From Bacillus cabrialesii (GTDB taxonomy: Bacteria; Bacillota; Bacilli; Bacillales; Bacillaceae), in assembly GCF_004124315.2 (NCBI RefSeq), contig NZ_CP096889.1, positions 494,001-558,000 of the forward strand: a stretch of DNA of 64,000 bases, in the 5' to 3' direction. The notes under the pieces were generated by a model that saw only the letters and a program-made list of their open reading frames with translations, was not told the origin of the DNA and searched no databases. Both the position numbers and the translations under genes were made by a program. Below, in pieces: positions 7,916-17,034 of this stretch (the first letter of the stretch is position 1; each line of letters opens with the position of its first letter).

Positions 7916-8725
7916 GTGCATGTTATTACCACACAAGTGCTTTTTATTTTCTGTTTTTTGTTACTGATTCACTCGATAGAAACCTTAGCCTATGCCACAA
8001 GGCTTTCCGGGGCCCGCGTTGGATTTATTGCGTCCGCGCTTTCCCTGTTTAATGTCATGGTCATCGTATCCAGAATGTCGAACATGGTGCAGCAGCCCTT
8101 TACCGGACATTTAATTGATGATGCGGGAAAAAACGCCTTGGCGATCGTAGGCGAGCAGTTTCGCTTCTTGATTTTCGGCTCGACAGTCGGCACCATTCTG
8201 GGCATTATCCTGCTTCCGTCTTTCGTCGCTCTTTTTTCACGGGCGATTATTCACTTGGCGGGCGGCGGCGGCTCCGTTTTTCAAGTGTTCAAAAAGGGAC
8301 TCTCCAAACAAGGGTTCAAAAATGCCCTTTCCTATTTGCGTCTGCCGTCTCTTTCATATGTAAGGGGATTTCACATCCGCTTGATTCCGAAGCGTTTGTT
8401 TGTGATTAACATGCTGATCACTTCCATTTATACGATCGGCGTGCTTTCGGCTTTGTACGCGGGCCTTCTGGCGCCCGAGCGCAGCACGACAGCCGTCATG
8501 GCTTCGGGCTTGATCAACGGAATCGCGACGATGCTGCTGGCCATTTTTGTTGATCCAAAGGTATCCGTTCTTGCCGACGATGTGGCAAAAGGAAAACGAA
8601 GCTATCTTTATTTAAAATGGACCTCTGTCACGATGGTCACCTCAAGAGTGGCGGGCACGCTCCTCGCCCAGCTCATGTTTATCCCGGGCGCCTACTATAT
8701 CGCGTGGCTGACAAAGTGGTTTTAA
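7916..8725 (+). CDS. amj: Alternate lipid II flippase Amj (YdaH)
   Basis: A 269-residue integral membrane protein with about six hydrophobic segments, beginning with VLFIFCFLLLIHSIETLAYA at the N-terminus and ending in a hydrophobic AYYIAWL segment. In B. subtilis this protein (formerly YdaH) moves lipid II across the membrane and can replace MurJ when MurJ is inhibited. It is induced by sigma-M under envelope stress, and a matching promoter is present 35 bp upstream. The start is GTG after TTGGAGGAAGAATAACC. A terminator follows, so it is monocistronic. Confidence 0.9.
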   Translation: MHVITTQVLFIFCFLLLIHSIETLAYATRLSGARVGFIASALSLFNVMVIVSRMSNMVQQPFTGHLIDDAGKNALAIVGEQFRFLIFGSTVGTILGIILLPSFVALFSRAIIHLAGGGGSVFQVFKKGLSKQGFKNALSYLRLPSLSYVRGFHIRLIPKRLFVINMLITSIYTIGVLSALYAGLLAPERSTTAVMASGLINGIATMLLAIFVDPKVSVLADDVAKGKRSYLYLKWTSVTMVTSRVAGTLLAQLMFIPGAYYIAWLTKWF

Positions 8726-8727
8726 TA

Positions 8728-8762
8728 AGAAAGGCTGGATCATAAAGATCCAGCCTTTTTCG
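8728..8762 (+). terminator. Terminator after amj
   Basis: AAGGCTGGATC-ATAAA-GATCCAGCCTT is a perfect 11-bp stem followed by a T run. It may also serve ydzA coming from the other side. Confidence 0.8.
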
Positions 8763-8769
8763 TGTTTTT

Positions 8770-9060
8770 TTATTTATATTTCCTTAATCCGCGGTCGTAC
8801 AAAAAGTTTCCGAATGGGACAAAAGCGGCGATAAAGCCGGCGGCTGACCACTTCAGCGGCCATTTGACAGAGAAGGCCGCATACGCCAAGACAAGCAAAT
8901 ACAAAATGAACAATCCGCCGTGAACCGAACCGACAATGGTCACCGCGAGCGGAAGGCCTGCCCAATATTTAAGCGGCATGGCGATGAACAGCAGGATTAA
9001 GAGTGACATTCCTTCAATAAAACCCATCGTGCGAAGTCTTCCGATTGGCGTTTGCAGCAT
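8770..9060 (-). CDS. ydzA: Small membrane protein YdzA (DUF3817 family)
   Basis: A 96-residue membrane protein with about three hydrophobic segments. The sequence GRLRTMGFIEGMSLLILL with a later VGSVHGGLFILYL matches the DUF3817/YdzA family, whose function is not known. The minus-strand ATG at 9058-9060 is chosen because it directly follows AAGGAGGGCGATTT; the longer open frame upstream has no ribosome site. It is convergent with amj and divergent from lrpC. Confidence 0.85.
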   Translation of the reverse strand: MLQTPIGRLRTMGFIEGMSLLILLFIAMPLKYWAGLPLAVTIVGSVHGGLFILYLLVLAYAAFSVKWPLKWSAAGFIAAFVPFGNFLYDRGLRKYK

Positions 9061-9245
9061 AAATCGCCCTCCTTGTGGACACGTTTTCACTCTATATGAT
9101 AAACAATCCGAAGAGCGCATATGACAGCTTTCAGAAAATGTTCGGAAAACTTTCATTTTTACATGCTTTTTCTAGGGAACTGTACTTGTCATTTACAAAA
9201 ATACCCGAGATAATGTGTACAAAATCATAAAAGAAGGATGTTGAA

Positions 9246-9680
9246 ATGAAACTTGACCAGATTGATCTGAATATTATTGAGGAGCTGAAGAAGGACAGCC
9301 GTTTGTCGATGAGGGAATTGGGCAGAAAGATTAAGCTGTCACCGCCATCCGTTACAGAACGGGTGAGGCAGCTTGAATCGTTCGGGATCATCAAGCAGTA
9401 CACGCTGGAGGTTGATCAGAAAAAACTGGGGCTTCCCGTTTCCTGTATTGTGGAAGCGACCGTCAAAAACGCGGATTACGAGCGGTTCAAAAGCTATATT
9501 CAAACATTGCCGAATATCGAATTTTGCTACCGGATTGCGGGCGCAGCCTGCTATATGCTGAAAATCAATGCTGAAAGCCTCGAAGCGGTAGAAGATTTCA
9601 TTAACAAAACATCACCGTACGCGCAAACCGTCACTCATGTCATTTTCTCAGAAATTGACACGAAAAACGGGCGCAGTTAG
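9246..9680 (+). CDS. lrpC: Lrp/AsnC-family DNA-binding protein LrpC
   Basis: A 144-residue Lrp/AsnC-type regulator. An N-terminal helix-turn-helix (LDQIDLNIIEELKKDSRLS through SPPSVTERVRQLE, residues 3-45) is followed by a C-terminal RAM ligand/oligomerisation domain (about 65-140). LrpC of B. subtilis is known to bend and wrap DNA and to influence sporulation and amino acid metabolism. The ATG follows AGAAGGATGTTGAA. It sits just before topB, which also acts on DNA topology, with a 64-bp gap, but co-transcription cannot be proven from the sequence. Confidence 0.92.
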   Translation: MKLDQIDLNIIEELKKDSRLSMRELGRKIKLSPPSVTERVRQLESFGIIKQYTLEVDQKKLGLPVSCIVEATVKNADYERFKSYIQTLPNIEFCYRIAGAACYMLKINAESLEAVEDFINKTSPYAQTVTHVIFSEIDTKNGRS

Positions 9681-9744
9681 AGAGTGCTTGTTCAAGTCTG
9701 TTATAATAAAAGGATGAGCGTGAAAGAAAGAGAAGTGATCAAGC

Positions 9745-11931
9745 ATGTCAAAAACAGTTGTACTAGCTGAAAAACCTTCAGTCGGCCGGGATTTGGCCCG
9801 GGTGCTGAAGTGCCATAAAAAAGGAAACGGTTATCTTGAAGGCGATCAATATATTGTGACTTGGGCTTTGGGCCATTTGGTCACACTTGCTGATCCGGAA
9901 GGCTACGGAAAAGAATTTCAATCATGGCGGCTGGAGGATCTGCCGATTATCCCAGAACCCTTAAAGCTTGTTGTGATCAAGAAAACCGGAAAACAGTTTA
10001 ATGCGGTTAAATCACAGCTTATCCGTAAAGACGTCAATCAGATTGTCATCGCGACTGATGCAGGCCGGGAAGGAGAGCTTGTCGCGCGCTGGATCATTGA
10101 AAAAGCGAATGTCCGCAAGCCGATCAAGCGGCTGTGGATTTCATCTGTGACGGATAAAGCGATCAAGGAAGGCTTTCAAAAGCTGCGCAGCGGCAAAGAA
10201 TACGAAAACCTGTATCATTCTGCCGTCGCCAGAGCGGAAGCGGATTGGATTGTGGGGATTAACGCCACCCGCGCACTTACCACAAAATTCAATGCCCAGC
10301 TCTCATGCGGTCGTGTGCAGACACCGACACTTGCGATGATCGCAAAGCGTGAGGCGGACATTCAAGCGTTTACACCGGTGCCATACTACGGCATCCGCGC
10401 GGCGGTCGATGGCATGACGCTGACGTGGCAGGATAAAAAATCAAAGCAGACGAGAACATTTAATCAAGACGTAACAAGCCGCTTGCTAAAAGACCTTGAA
10501 GGAAAGCAAGCGGTCATTGCTGAGCTGAAAAAAACAGCGAAAAAAAGCTTTGCCCCCGCCCTTTATGATTTAACGGAGCTGCAGCGTGACGCCCACAAGC
10601 GCTTCGGATTTTCTGCCAAAGAAACGCTTTCTGTGCTGCAGAAACTGTATGAGCAGCATAAGCTCGTCACATATCCGCGGACGGACTCAAGATTTTTATC
10701 CAGTGACATCGTCCCGACGCTAAAAGACCGTCTGGAAGGCATGGAAGTAAAACCGTATGCCCAATATGTCAGCCAAATTAAAAAACGAGGCATCAAATCC
10801 CATAAGGGCTACGTCAATGACGCGAAGGTATCAGACCACCACGCGATTATCCCGACAGAAGAGCCGCTCGTTCTCAGCAGCCTGAGTGATAAAGAACGAA
10901 AACTGTATGACCTGATTGCGAAACGTTTCCTTGCTGTATTAATGCCTGCATTCGAATATGAGGAAACAAAGGTCATCGCAGAAATCGGCGGAGAAACCTT
11001 TACGGCGAAAGGCAAAACCGTGCAGTCGCAAGGGTGGAAAGCCGTTTATGATATGGCGGATGAGGATGACGAGCAGGAGGATGACAGAGATCAGACACTC
11101 CCGCCCCTTCAAAAAGGAGACACGCTTGCCGTCCGCACGTTAATTGAAACAAGCGGCCAAACGAAGCCGCCTGCCCGCTTTAACGAAGGGACTCTGCTGT
11201 CGGCGATGGAAAACCCAAGCGCCTTTATGCAGGGAGAAGAAAAGGGCCTTGTCAAAACGCTTGGAGAAACAGGCGGCCTCGGCACGGTGGCAACGCGCGC
11301 CGACATTATTGAAAAACTGTTCAACAGCTTCTTAATCGAGAAAAAAGACAAAGACATTTTTATCACATCTAAAGGAAAACAGCTCCTGCAGCTTGTTCCG
11401 GAGGATCTGAAATCACCGGCCCTAACGGCGGAATGGGAGCAAAAGCTGTCTGCGATCGCCGCCGGAAAATTGAAATCCGCTGTCTTTATAAAAGACATGA
11501 AGGCTTACGCTAACCAAACGGTAAAAGAAATCAAAAACAGCAGCCAAACCTTCAGGCACGACAACATCACGGGAACGGCATGTCCGGAATGCGGCAAAAT
11601 GATGCTGAAGGTAAACGGAAAACGAGGGACAATGCTCGTGTGCCAAGACCGTGAATGCGGAAGCAGAAAAACGATTGCCCGAAAAACAAATGCGCGCTGC
11701 CCGAACTGCCATAAAAGAATGGAGCTTCGCGGCCAAGGAGAAGGCCAAACCTTCGCGTGTGTCTGCGGGCACCGTGAAAAGCTTTCCGTATTTGAAAAGC
11801 GAAAAAACAAAGACAAAGGGCGCGCTTCCAAACGGGACGTTTCCTCTTATATGAAAAAACAAAATAATAAAGATGAGCCGATTAACAACGCGCTGGCAGA
11901 ACAGCTGAAGAAACTCGGTTTGGATAAATAA
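9745..11931 (+). CDS. topB: DNA topoisomerase III TopB
   Basis: A 728-residue type IA topoisomerase that relaxes and decatenates DNA through a single-strand break. The Toprim domain opens with LAEKPSVGRDLARV and carries the acidic TDAGREGELVAR motif (near residue 106). The catalytic tyrosine is in LVTYPRTDSRFL (near 312). Two C-terminal zinc-finger-like clusters, CPECGKMM with CQDREC and CPNCHKRM with CVC, lie beyond residue 610, as usual for Bacillus TopB. The ATG follows AGAGAAGTGATCAAGC and a terminator follows the stop. Confidence 0.95.
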   Translation: MSKTVVLAEKPSVGRDLARVLKCHKKGNGYLEGDQYIVTWALGHLVTLADPEGYGKEFQSWRLEDLPIIPEPLKLVVIKKTGKQFNAVKSQLIRKDVNQIVIATDAGREGELVARWIIEKANVRKPIKRLWISSVTDKAIKEGFQKLRSGKEYENLYHSAVARAEADWIVGINATRALTTKFNAQLSCGRVQTPTLAMIAKREADIQAFTPVPYYGIRAAVDGMTLTWQDKKSKQTRTFNQDVTSRLLKDLEGKQAVIAELKKTAKKSFAPALYDLTELQRDAHKRFGFSAKETLSVLQKLYEQHKLVTYPRTDSRFLSSDIVPTLKDRLEGMEVKPYAQYVSQIKKRGIKSHKGYVNDAKVSDHHAIIPTEEPLVLSSLSDKERKLYDLIAKRFLAVLMPAFEYEETKVIAEIGGETFTAKGKTVQSQGWKAVYDMADEDDEQEDDRDQTLPPLQKGDTLAVRTLIETSGQTKPPARFNEGTLLSAMENPSAFMQGEEKGLVKTLGETGGLGTVATRADIIEKLFNSFLIEKKDKDIFITSKGKQLLQLVPEDLKSPALTAEWEQKLSAIAAGKLKSAVFIKDMKAYANQTVKEIKNSSQTFRHDNITGTACPECGKMMLKVNGKRGTMLVCQDRECGSRKTIARKTNARCPNCHKRMELRGQGEGQTFACVCGHREKLSVFEKRKNKDKGRASKRDVSSYMKKQNNKDEPINNALAEQLKKLGLDK

Positions 11932-11935
11932 CTTA

Positions 11936-11968
11936 AAAAACCTGTGCGTACCGCACAGGTTTTTTATT
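11936..11968 (+). terminator. Terminator after topB
   Basis: AAAACCTGTGCG-TAC-CGCACAGGTTTTTT is a perfect inverted repeat ending in a T run. Confidence 0.85.
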
Positions 11969-12133
11969 GGGCTTAGGTCCCGTTTTTTTAATGTTCAAAA
12001 AGGGAAAAAAAAGCTAGCAATCTGCATTTGTTTCTTTTATAGTAAATGTACTTTGTAACATGGCAGTCATATTTTCGTCTGTATATAATTGTGAGCGTCT
12101 GATTCGCTTCAGGCGACAAAGGGGGATTTGCCT

Positions 12134-13222
12134 GTGAGGCATGTGTTAATTGCTGTCATCTTATTCTTCTTATCTATCGGACTTTCCGCAGGGTGTGCTG
12201 AGGCAGGAAATAAGGCCCAAACTCAGTCAGCGGCAGAAGTGAACACCAGCCCGCTCCAGCCGGCGGAGTATTTTATCTATCACAATCTAATGAATGACCA
12301 AGGGCTGATCAAAACTGATTTGTCAGACCAGCCTTCGTATTTATCAGAATCTCTCGGCCTATGGATGGAGTTTTTGGTCAGCAAAAATGACGCCCCGCAT
12401 TTTCAGGAGCAATACCAGCATCTGACTGATTCATTTCTGATGAGCAATCACTTGGTGACGTGGATGATTCAAAACGGCCAAGCGAGCGGGACGAATGCGC
12501 TGATAGATGATATGAGAATTATGCTGTCTCTTGACCAAGCCGCCGCAAAATGGGGCCGCAGCGACTACGCGCAAACGGCTCGGGATATCGGCGCAGCTTT
12601 GAAGACATACAATATGAACAACGGATTATTTACAGACTTTTACGACTCACAGGCCGCTTCAAAGGATGTGACGATTTCATACGTCATGCCTGATGCGTTA
12701 GCTGTCTTAAAGAAGTATGGAATCATAGACGAAGAAACGGAACAGCGGAATGCAAATGTTCTCTATTCAGCTCCTTTACAAAACGGCTTTCTGCCGAAGA
12801 CATACAGCTCGGAAACAAAGAAATACACCTATGACAGTGAAGTAAACCTGATTGATCAGCTTTACGCTGCTTGGCATTTGCCGGAAGGGGATGAAACAGC
12901 CGCTGTTTTAGCGGACTGGATCAAGCAGGAATTTCAGACAAACGGAAAGCTGTACGGACGATATTCGGCAGATACGAAGGAGCCTGCCGTCCAATATGAG
13001 TCGCCATCCGTATACGCATTAGCCGTATTATTTTTAACGAAGCAGCATGAAGACACCTCTGTCATTAAAGCCATATATGACAGAATGAATGACTTTGAAA
13101 TCCTTGATCCGGTGAAACCGTATTATGGAGGTTATATGAGCGGCACTCAAACGCATTCTTTTGACAATCTGCTGCCGCTGTTAGCCGAAAGGAAGCTTTT
13201 TAATGAAAATATCATTCAATGA
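12134..13222 (+). CDS. ydaJ: Secreted lipoprotein glycoside hydrolase of the EPS operon, YdaJ
   Basis: A 362-residue lipoprotein. A hydrophobic signal is followed by the lipobox LSAGC (cysteine near 22), so it should be anchored outside the membrane. The remainder resembles glycosyl hydrolase family 8 / six-hairpin proteins, with acidic residues in the LIDDMRIML and EVNLIDQLYAA segments. It is the first gene of ydaJKLMN, an operon reported to make an unknown exopolysaccharide, and may trim that polymer. GTG at 12134 is chosen, eight bases after GGGGG; an in-frame TTG at 12128 is too close to the ribosome site. The end overlaps ydaK. Confidence 0.82.
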   Translation: MRHVLIAVILFFLSIGLSAGCAEAGNKAQTQSAAEVNTSPLQPAEYFIYHNLMNDQGLIKTDLSDQPSYLSESLGLWMEFLVSKNDAPHFQEQYQHLTDSFLMSNHLVTWMIQNGQASGTNALIDDMRIMLSLDQAAAKWGRSDYAQTARDIGAALKTYNMNNGLFTDFYDSQAASKDVTISYVMPDALAVLKKYGIIDEETEQRNANVLYSAPLQNGFLPKTYSSETKKYTYDSEVNLIDQLYAAWHLPEGDETAAVLADWIKQEFQTNGKLYGRYSADTKEPAVQYESPSVYALAVLFLTKQHEDTSVIKAIYDRMNDFEILDPVKPYYGGYMSGTQTHSFDNLLPLLAERKLFNENIIQ

Positions 13223-14054
13223 ATCACAAAAATTATTTTCTTATTTTTCAGGGCTCATCGCAGCCCTGTCTCTGTTTATTTATTATGTATCAGCCCAGCA
13301 ATCTGAAGGCGCTTTGATCCTTTGCATCACGTTTATCGTCATCGCCGCAGGCATCTGGTTCGGCCCGATTTACGCGCTGGCAGTGACCTTAATCGTACTC
13401 TTTGTTCTCGGCACCTTAATGATGTTTTTCCAAACTGGACAGACTGCGCTGTTTACGGCTGAGGAAGGGCTGCGAATGCTTGTCGTGTGGGGAATTGCGC
13501 TTTTGCTGTTTTCATTTATATCTGGAAGAATCCACGATATCGCAGCAGAGCTCCGGCGCTCAGTCACACGGCTTCAATCCGAAATCAAAAGCTTTGTCGC
13601 AGTTGATAGGGTGACAGGCTTTGATAACAAGCAGAGGATGAAGCTGGAACTTTCAGAGGAAATCAAGCGGGCGGAGCGCTACGGCAATTCTTTCGTGTTT
13701 TTGCTCCTGCATATGCATTACTTCAAAGAGTTTAAGTCTTTGTACGGTGAAAAAGAAACGGACCGCCTTTTCCAATATGTCAGTCAGCAAATCAGGTCAA
13801 GCGTCAGGGAAACGGATAAGAAATTCCGCCCCTCCGACGAGCGTATCGGGATCGTGCTGACGCACACGCCCGCTGAACATATGCCGGCCGTCCTGACAAA
13901 GCTGAAAAAACAATTGGACACGTATCAGCTGCAAAATGGCAAGTATGTGTCGCTCACGTTCCACGTCTGCTATTTGCCTTATCGCAATGATATCAAAACA
14001 GCTGATCAATTTTTAGAAGAACTGGAAAACGAGATGATGATGAATGAATTATAA
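13203..14054 (+). CDS. ydaK: Membrane protein with degenerate GGDEF domain, c-di-GMP receptor YdaK
   Basis: A 283-residue protein with four hydrophobic segments in residues 10-120 and a cytoplasmic GGDEF-like domain after residue 135 (DRVTGFDNKQRMKLEL). The catalytic GGDEF motif is replaced by PSDER, so cyclase activity is not expected. The I-site RETD lies five residues before it, exactly where c-di-GMP binds in regulatory GGDEF proteins. In B. subtilis YdaK is a c-di-GMP receptor that controls the exopolysaccharide machinery of its operon. It overlaps ydaJ by 20 bp and ydaL by 11 bp, implying translational coupling. Confidence 0.9.
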   Translation: MKISFNESQKLFSYFSGLIAALSLFIYYVSAQQSEGALILCITFIVIAAGIWFGPIYALAVTLIVLFVLGTLMMFFQTGQTALFTAEEGLRMLVVWGIALLLFSFISGRIHDIAAELRRSVTRLQSEIKSFVAVDRVTGFDNKQRMKLELSEEIKRAERYGNSFVFLLLHMHYFKEFKSLYGEKETDRLFQYVSQQIRSSVRETDKKFRPSDERIGIVLTHTPAEHMPAVLTKLKKQLDTYQLQNGKYVSLTFHVCYLPYRNDIKTADQFLEELENEMMMNEL

Positions 14055-15774
14055 AGGAATCACGCTGCTCTGCGTCACAATGCTTCTGCTTTCAGCCCTT
14101 GCGTCTTTTCCCGTTTCCGCACAAGCGAACGAGCAGGATGCCGGCATTCTCATCATCTATTCAACCTTGGACGGCAAAGAGTCGTCTCAAGTCAAAATGC
14201 TCGATTTGCTTGCGGGCCACTTTACATCACATGTGGCAGTCAAAAAAGATTCGGACGTTGAAGCGTCTGATCTCAAAGGCAAAGACCATGTGATTTATTA
14301 CGGCCAAACGAAAAGAAAGCTCAGCAAAAAACTGGTGTCTCTTATCAGCAGCGTAAAAAAACCTGTTGTTGCCATCGGCTATAACGCAGGCCAAATCAGC
14401 CAATTTTCCGGGCTTTCATTAGCCGGCAAAGAAAATGTGTATCAGGTCCACAGCAGGTCGGAAAAGACCGATGTGTCTCTGGAGAGCGGGCTTAACGTGC
14501 TGAGCGTTTCAGGCCTGAAAGGAAAGGCGCTTTATACCTTTAAAGCGGATGACGGCAAAACGCATTCTTTTATATGGAAGACAAAAAAAGCAAATGTGTA
14601 CATTGGATTAACGAATTTGTTAAATGACAATTTACTCGTGGCGAAACAGCTCAGGGAAACTTTCGGAGAGAAAGCGGGAACGACGTTATTGTATTTGCGT
14701 CTTGAGGATATCAGCCCGATGTCTGATGAAAAACTGCTGCTTCAAGCCGGTACATATCTATATAAGAGACATGTTCCTTTTATCCTGGCAGTGATTCCTG
14801 TTTACATGAATCCGGAAACAGGCGACAAAGTGTATTTGTCTGATAAGCCGAAGATGGTCAAGGTGCTGAAAAAGCTGCAAAGCATGGGCGGCAGTATCAT
14901 TGTTCACGGCTATACACACGCCTATCGCTACAGTGAAACAGGAGAGGGCTTTGAGTTTTGGGATGCAAAAGCGGATCAGCCGATTACATCCGGAAATGCC
15001 GAAGACCCCCCGTCCATTTTGGAAACCGAACAGGATTTTCCGAACGAACAAGCCTATAACAGCTATTTGAAACCATTTCGTGAAAAGGAAGAAACGTATA
15101 CAAAGCAGAAACTGACGCGCGCCATTGAGGATTTGACATCATCAAGTCTCTACCCGCTGGCGTTTGAAGCGCCGCATTATACGATGTCCGAATATGGCTA
15201 TCAAATCGCTTCGCAGTATTTTACAAGCATTTTTGGCCAGGTCCAGCTCAGCGGCACAACGTGGAAAACATCCGGTGCATCTCCGTATGTGACAACTCCT
15301 TCAATGCTGCATGGCATGACACTGTATCCGGAAACGATCGGCTTTGTCGATACATCTAAGCAAAACCCGCTCGGCGATATGGAGGAGCACATCTCCCAGA
15401 TGATTGATTTTGAAGGCGGGGTCGCCGGAGGGTTTTATCACCCGTATCTCGGGATGAAATATCTGCCTGAGCTGGTTGATCAGATGGAGCGCATTCCGGA
15501 CAGTGAATGGCTTGATTTAAAGAAAACGAAACAAACCGTCAAAACAGACAAAGTGGAAATTCATACAAGCGGTGATGGGACGATTCAGGTGAAAAACGCC
15601 GTAAGCGCCATTGACGAGTTTTTCGATCATCATCGGCAAACCCCTCTGGAAAAGGCGTTATGGATTCTCTCCGCAATCGTGCTCTTATTTGTTGTCATGT
15701 TTGTCAGTTATACGTTTTACTTGAGAGCCACTTTGAAAAAACGAATTTTTAAGGAGAGAAGAAGCCTTGGGTAA
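14044..15774 (+). CDS. ydaL: Exopolysaccharide operon protein YdaL (DUF2334, polysaccharide deacetylase-like)
   Basis: A 576-residue secreted, membrane-anchored protein. The N-terminus is a signal peptide with an ASFPVSAQA cleavage region. The central part (YLRLEDISPM near residue 223, IIVHGYTHAY near 290, and a late FYHPYLG) follows the pattern of DUF2334, related to polysaccharide deacetylases. A single transmembrane helix lies near residues 540-560. It is the third gene of ydaJKLMN, and a role in modifying the exopolysaccharide outside the cell is inferred from fold and context. Confidence 0.85.
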   Translation: MNYKGITLLCVTMLLLSALASFPVSAQANEQDAGILIIYSTLDGKESSQVKMLDLLAGHFTSHVAVKKDSDVEASDLKGKDHVIYYGQTKRKLSKKLVSLISSVKKPVVAIGYNAGQISQFSGLSLAGKENVYQVHSRSEKTDVSLESGLNVLSVSGLKGKALYTFKADDGKTHSFIWKTKKANVYIGLTNLLNDNLLVAKQLRETFGEKAGTTLLYLRLEDISPMSDEKLLLQAGTYLYKRHVPFILAVIPVYMNPETGDKVYLSDKPKMVKVLKKLQSMGGSIIVHGYTHAYRYSETGEGFEFWDAKADQPITSGNAEDPPSILETEQDFPNEQAYNSYLKPFREKEETYTKQKLTRAIEDLTSSSLYPLAFEAPHYTMSEYGYQIASQYFTSIFGQVQLSGTTWKTSGASPYVTTPSMLHGMTLYPETIGFVDTSKQNPLGDMEEHISQMIDFEGGVAGGFYHPYLGMKYLPELVDQMERIPDSEWLDLKKTKQTVKTDKVEIHTSGDGTIQVKNAVSAIDEFFDHHRQTPLEKALWILSAIVLLFVVMFVSYTFYLRATLKKRIFKERRSLG

Positions 15775-17029
15775 TATGCTGTTCTTTATCTCGCTAAGTT
15801 TAATATGGGTCATGCTTCTCTACCATATGTTTCTCATGCAGGGCGGGTTCCGCCACTATATGACCTTCGAACGGAACATTCCGAAGTGGAGGGAAAACAT
15901 GAAGGAGCTGCCAAAGGTCAGTGTCCTCATCCCGGCGCATAACGAAGAGGTTGTCATTCGGCAGACGCTGAAGGCGATGGTCAACCTTTATTATCCGAAG
16001 GACCGGCTGGAGATTATCGTCGTGAATGACAATTCTTCAGACCGGACGGGAGATATCGTCAATGAATTTTCCGATAAATACGATTTCATCAAAATGGTGA
16101 TTACAAAGCCGCCAAACGCAGGAAAAGGCAAATCCTCTGCCCTTAACTCGGGTTTTGCCGAATCGAACGGAGACGTGATCTGTGTATATGACGCCGACAA
16201 CACGCCTGAAAAAATGGCGGTGTATTACCTTGTGCTCGGCCTGATGAATGATGAAAAGGCAGGCGCCGTGGTAGGGAAATTCCGCGTCATCAATGCGGCA
16301 AAAACGCTCTTGACGAAGTTTATTAATATCGAAACGATTTGTTTTCAATGGATGGCTCAGGGAGGCAGATGGAAGTGGTTCAAAATCGCCACCATCCCAG
16401 GCACCAACTTCGCGATCCGGAGAAGCATTATTGAAAAGCTCGGGGGCTGGGATGACAAAGCGCTTGCTGAGGATACAGAGCTGACCATCCGGGTGTATAA
16501 TCTCGGCTACCACATCCGCTTTTTCCCTGCCGCCATCACCTGGGAGCAGGAGCCGGAAACATGGAAGGTCTGGTGGCGCCAGCGCACCAGATGGGCGCGC
16601 GGCAATCAATATGTTGTGCTGAAATTTTTGGCGCAGTTTTTCAAACTGAAACGAAAACGGATTATCTTTGATTTGTTTTATTTTTTCTTTACGTACTTCC
16701 TGTTTTTCTTTGGCGTGATCATGTCAAACACGATATTTGTCGTGAATCTGTTTTATGATTTGCATTTGTCGGTCGGGTTTTTGGCAATGATTCTCTGGAT
16801 CTTGGCGTTCTTCTTATTTATGACAGAGGTCATGATTACGCTAAGCATTGAAAAAACAGAAATGAACAAGCAAAACTTTTTTATCGTATTCCTTATGTAC
16901 TTTACATACTCGCAGGCATGGATTGTGCTGGTCATCTATTCTTTATTCGTAGAAATCAAGCACCGTTTATTCAAGCAGGAGGTCAAATGGTACAAAACAG
17001 AACGATACAATCAACATAAAAGCGGGTGA
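15767..17029 (+). CDS. ydaM: Processive family-2 glycosyltransferase YdaM
   Basis: A 420-residue membrane glycosyltransferase of the cellulose/hyaluronan synthase type. An N-terminal helix precedes the GT2 domain with VSVLIPAHNEEVVI (near 47), VYDADNTPE (metal-binding DxD, near 140), AEDTELTIR (catalytic aspartate) and QRTRWARG (the Q-x-x-R-W product-binding motif). About four transmembrane helices follow after residue 290. It should polymerise a nucleotide-sugar and export the chain. The start TTG follows AAGGAGAGAAGAAGCC, and the gene overlaps ydaL by 8 bp. Confidence 0.92.
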   Translation: MGNMLFFISLSLIWVMLLYHMFLMQGGFRHYMTFERNIPKWRENMKELPKVSVLIPAHNEEVVIRQTLKAMVNLYYPKDRLEIIVVNDNSSDRTGDIVNEFSDKYDFIKMVITKPPNAGKGKSSALNSGFAESNGDVICVYDADNTPEKMAVYYLVLGLMNDEKAGAVVGKFRVINAAKTLLTKFINIETICFQWMAQGGRWKWFKIATIPGTNFAIRRSIIEKLGGWDDKALAEDTELTIRVYNLGYHIRFFPAAITWEQEPETWKVWWRQRTRWARGNQYVVLKFLAQFFKLKRKRIIFDLFYFFFTYFLFFFGVIMSNTIFVVNLFYDLHLSVGFLAMILWILAFFLFMTEVMITLSIEKTEMNKQNFFIVFLMYFTYSQAWIVLVIYSLFVEIKHRLFKQEVKWYKTERYNQHKSG

Positions 17030-17034
17030 CCTTT

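Noticed and set aside
16037..16609. 190-codon minus-strand frame opposite ydaM
   Set aside because: Antisense to conserved glycosyltransferase motifs and of odd composition, so it is a shadow frame.
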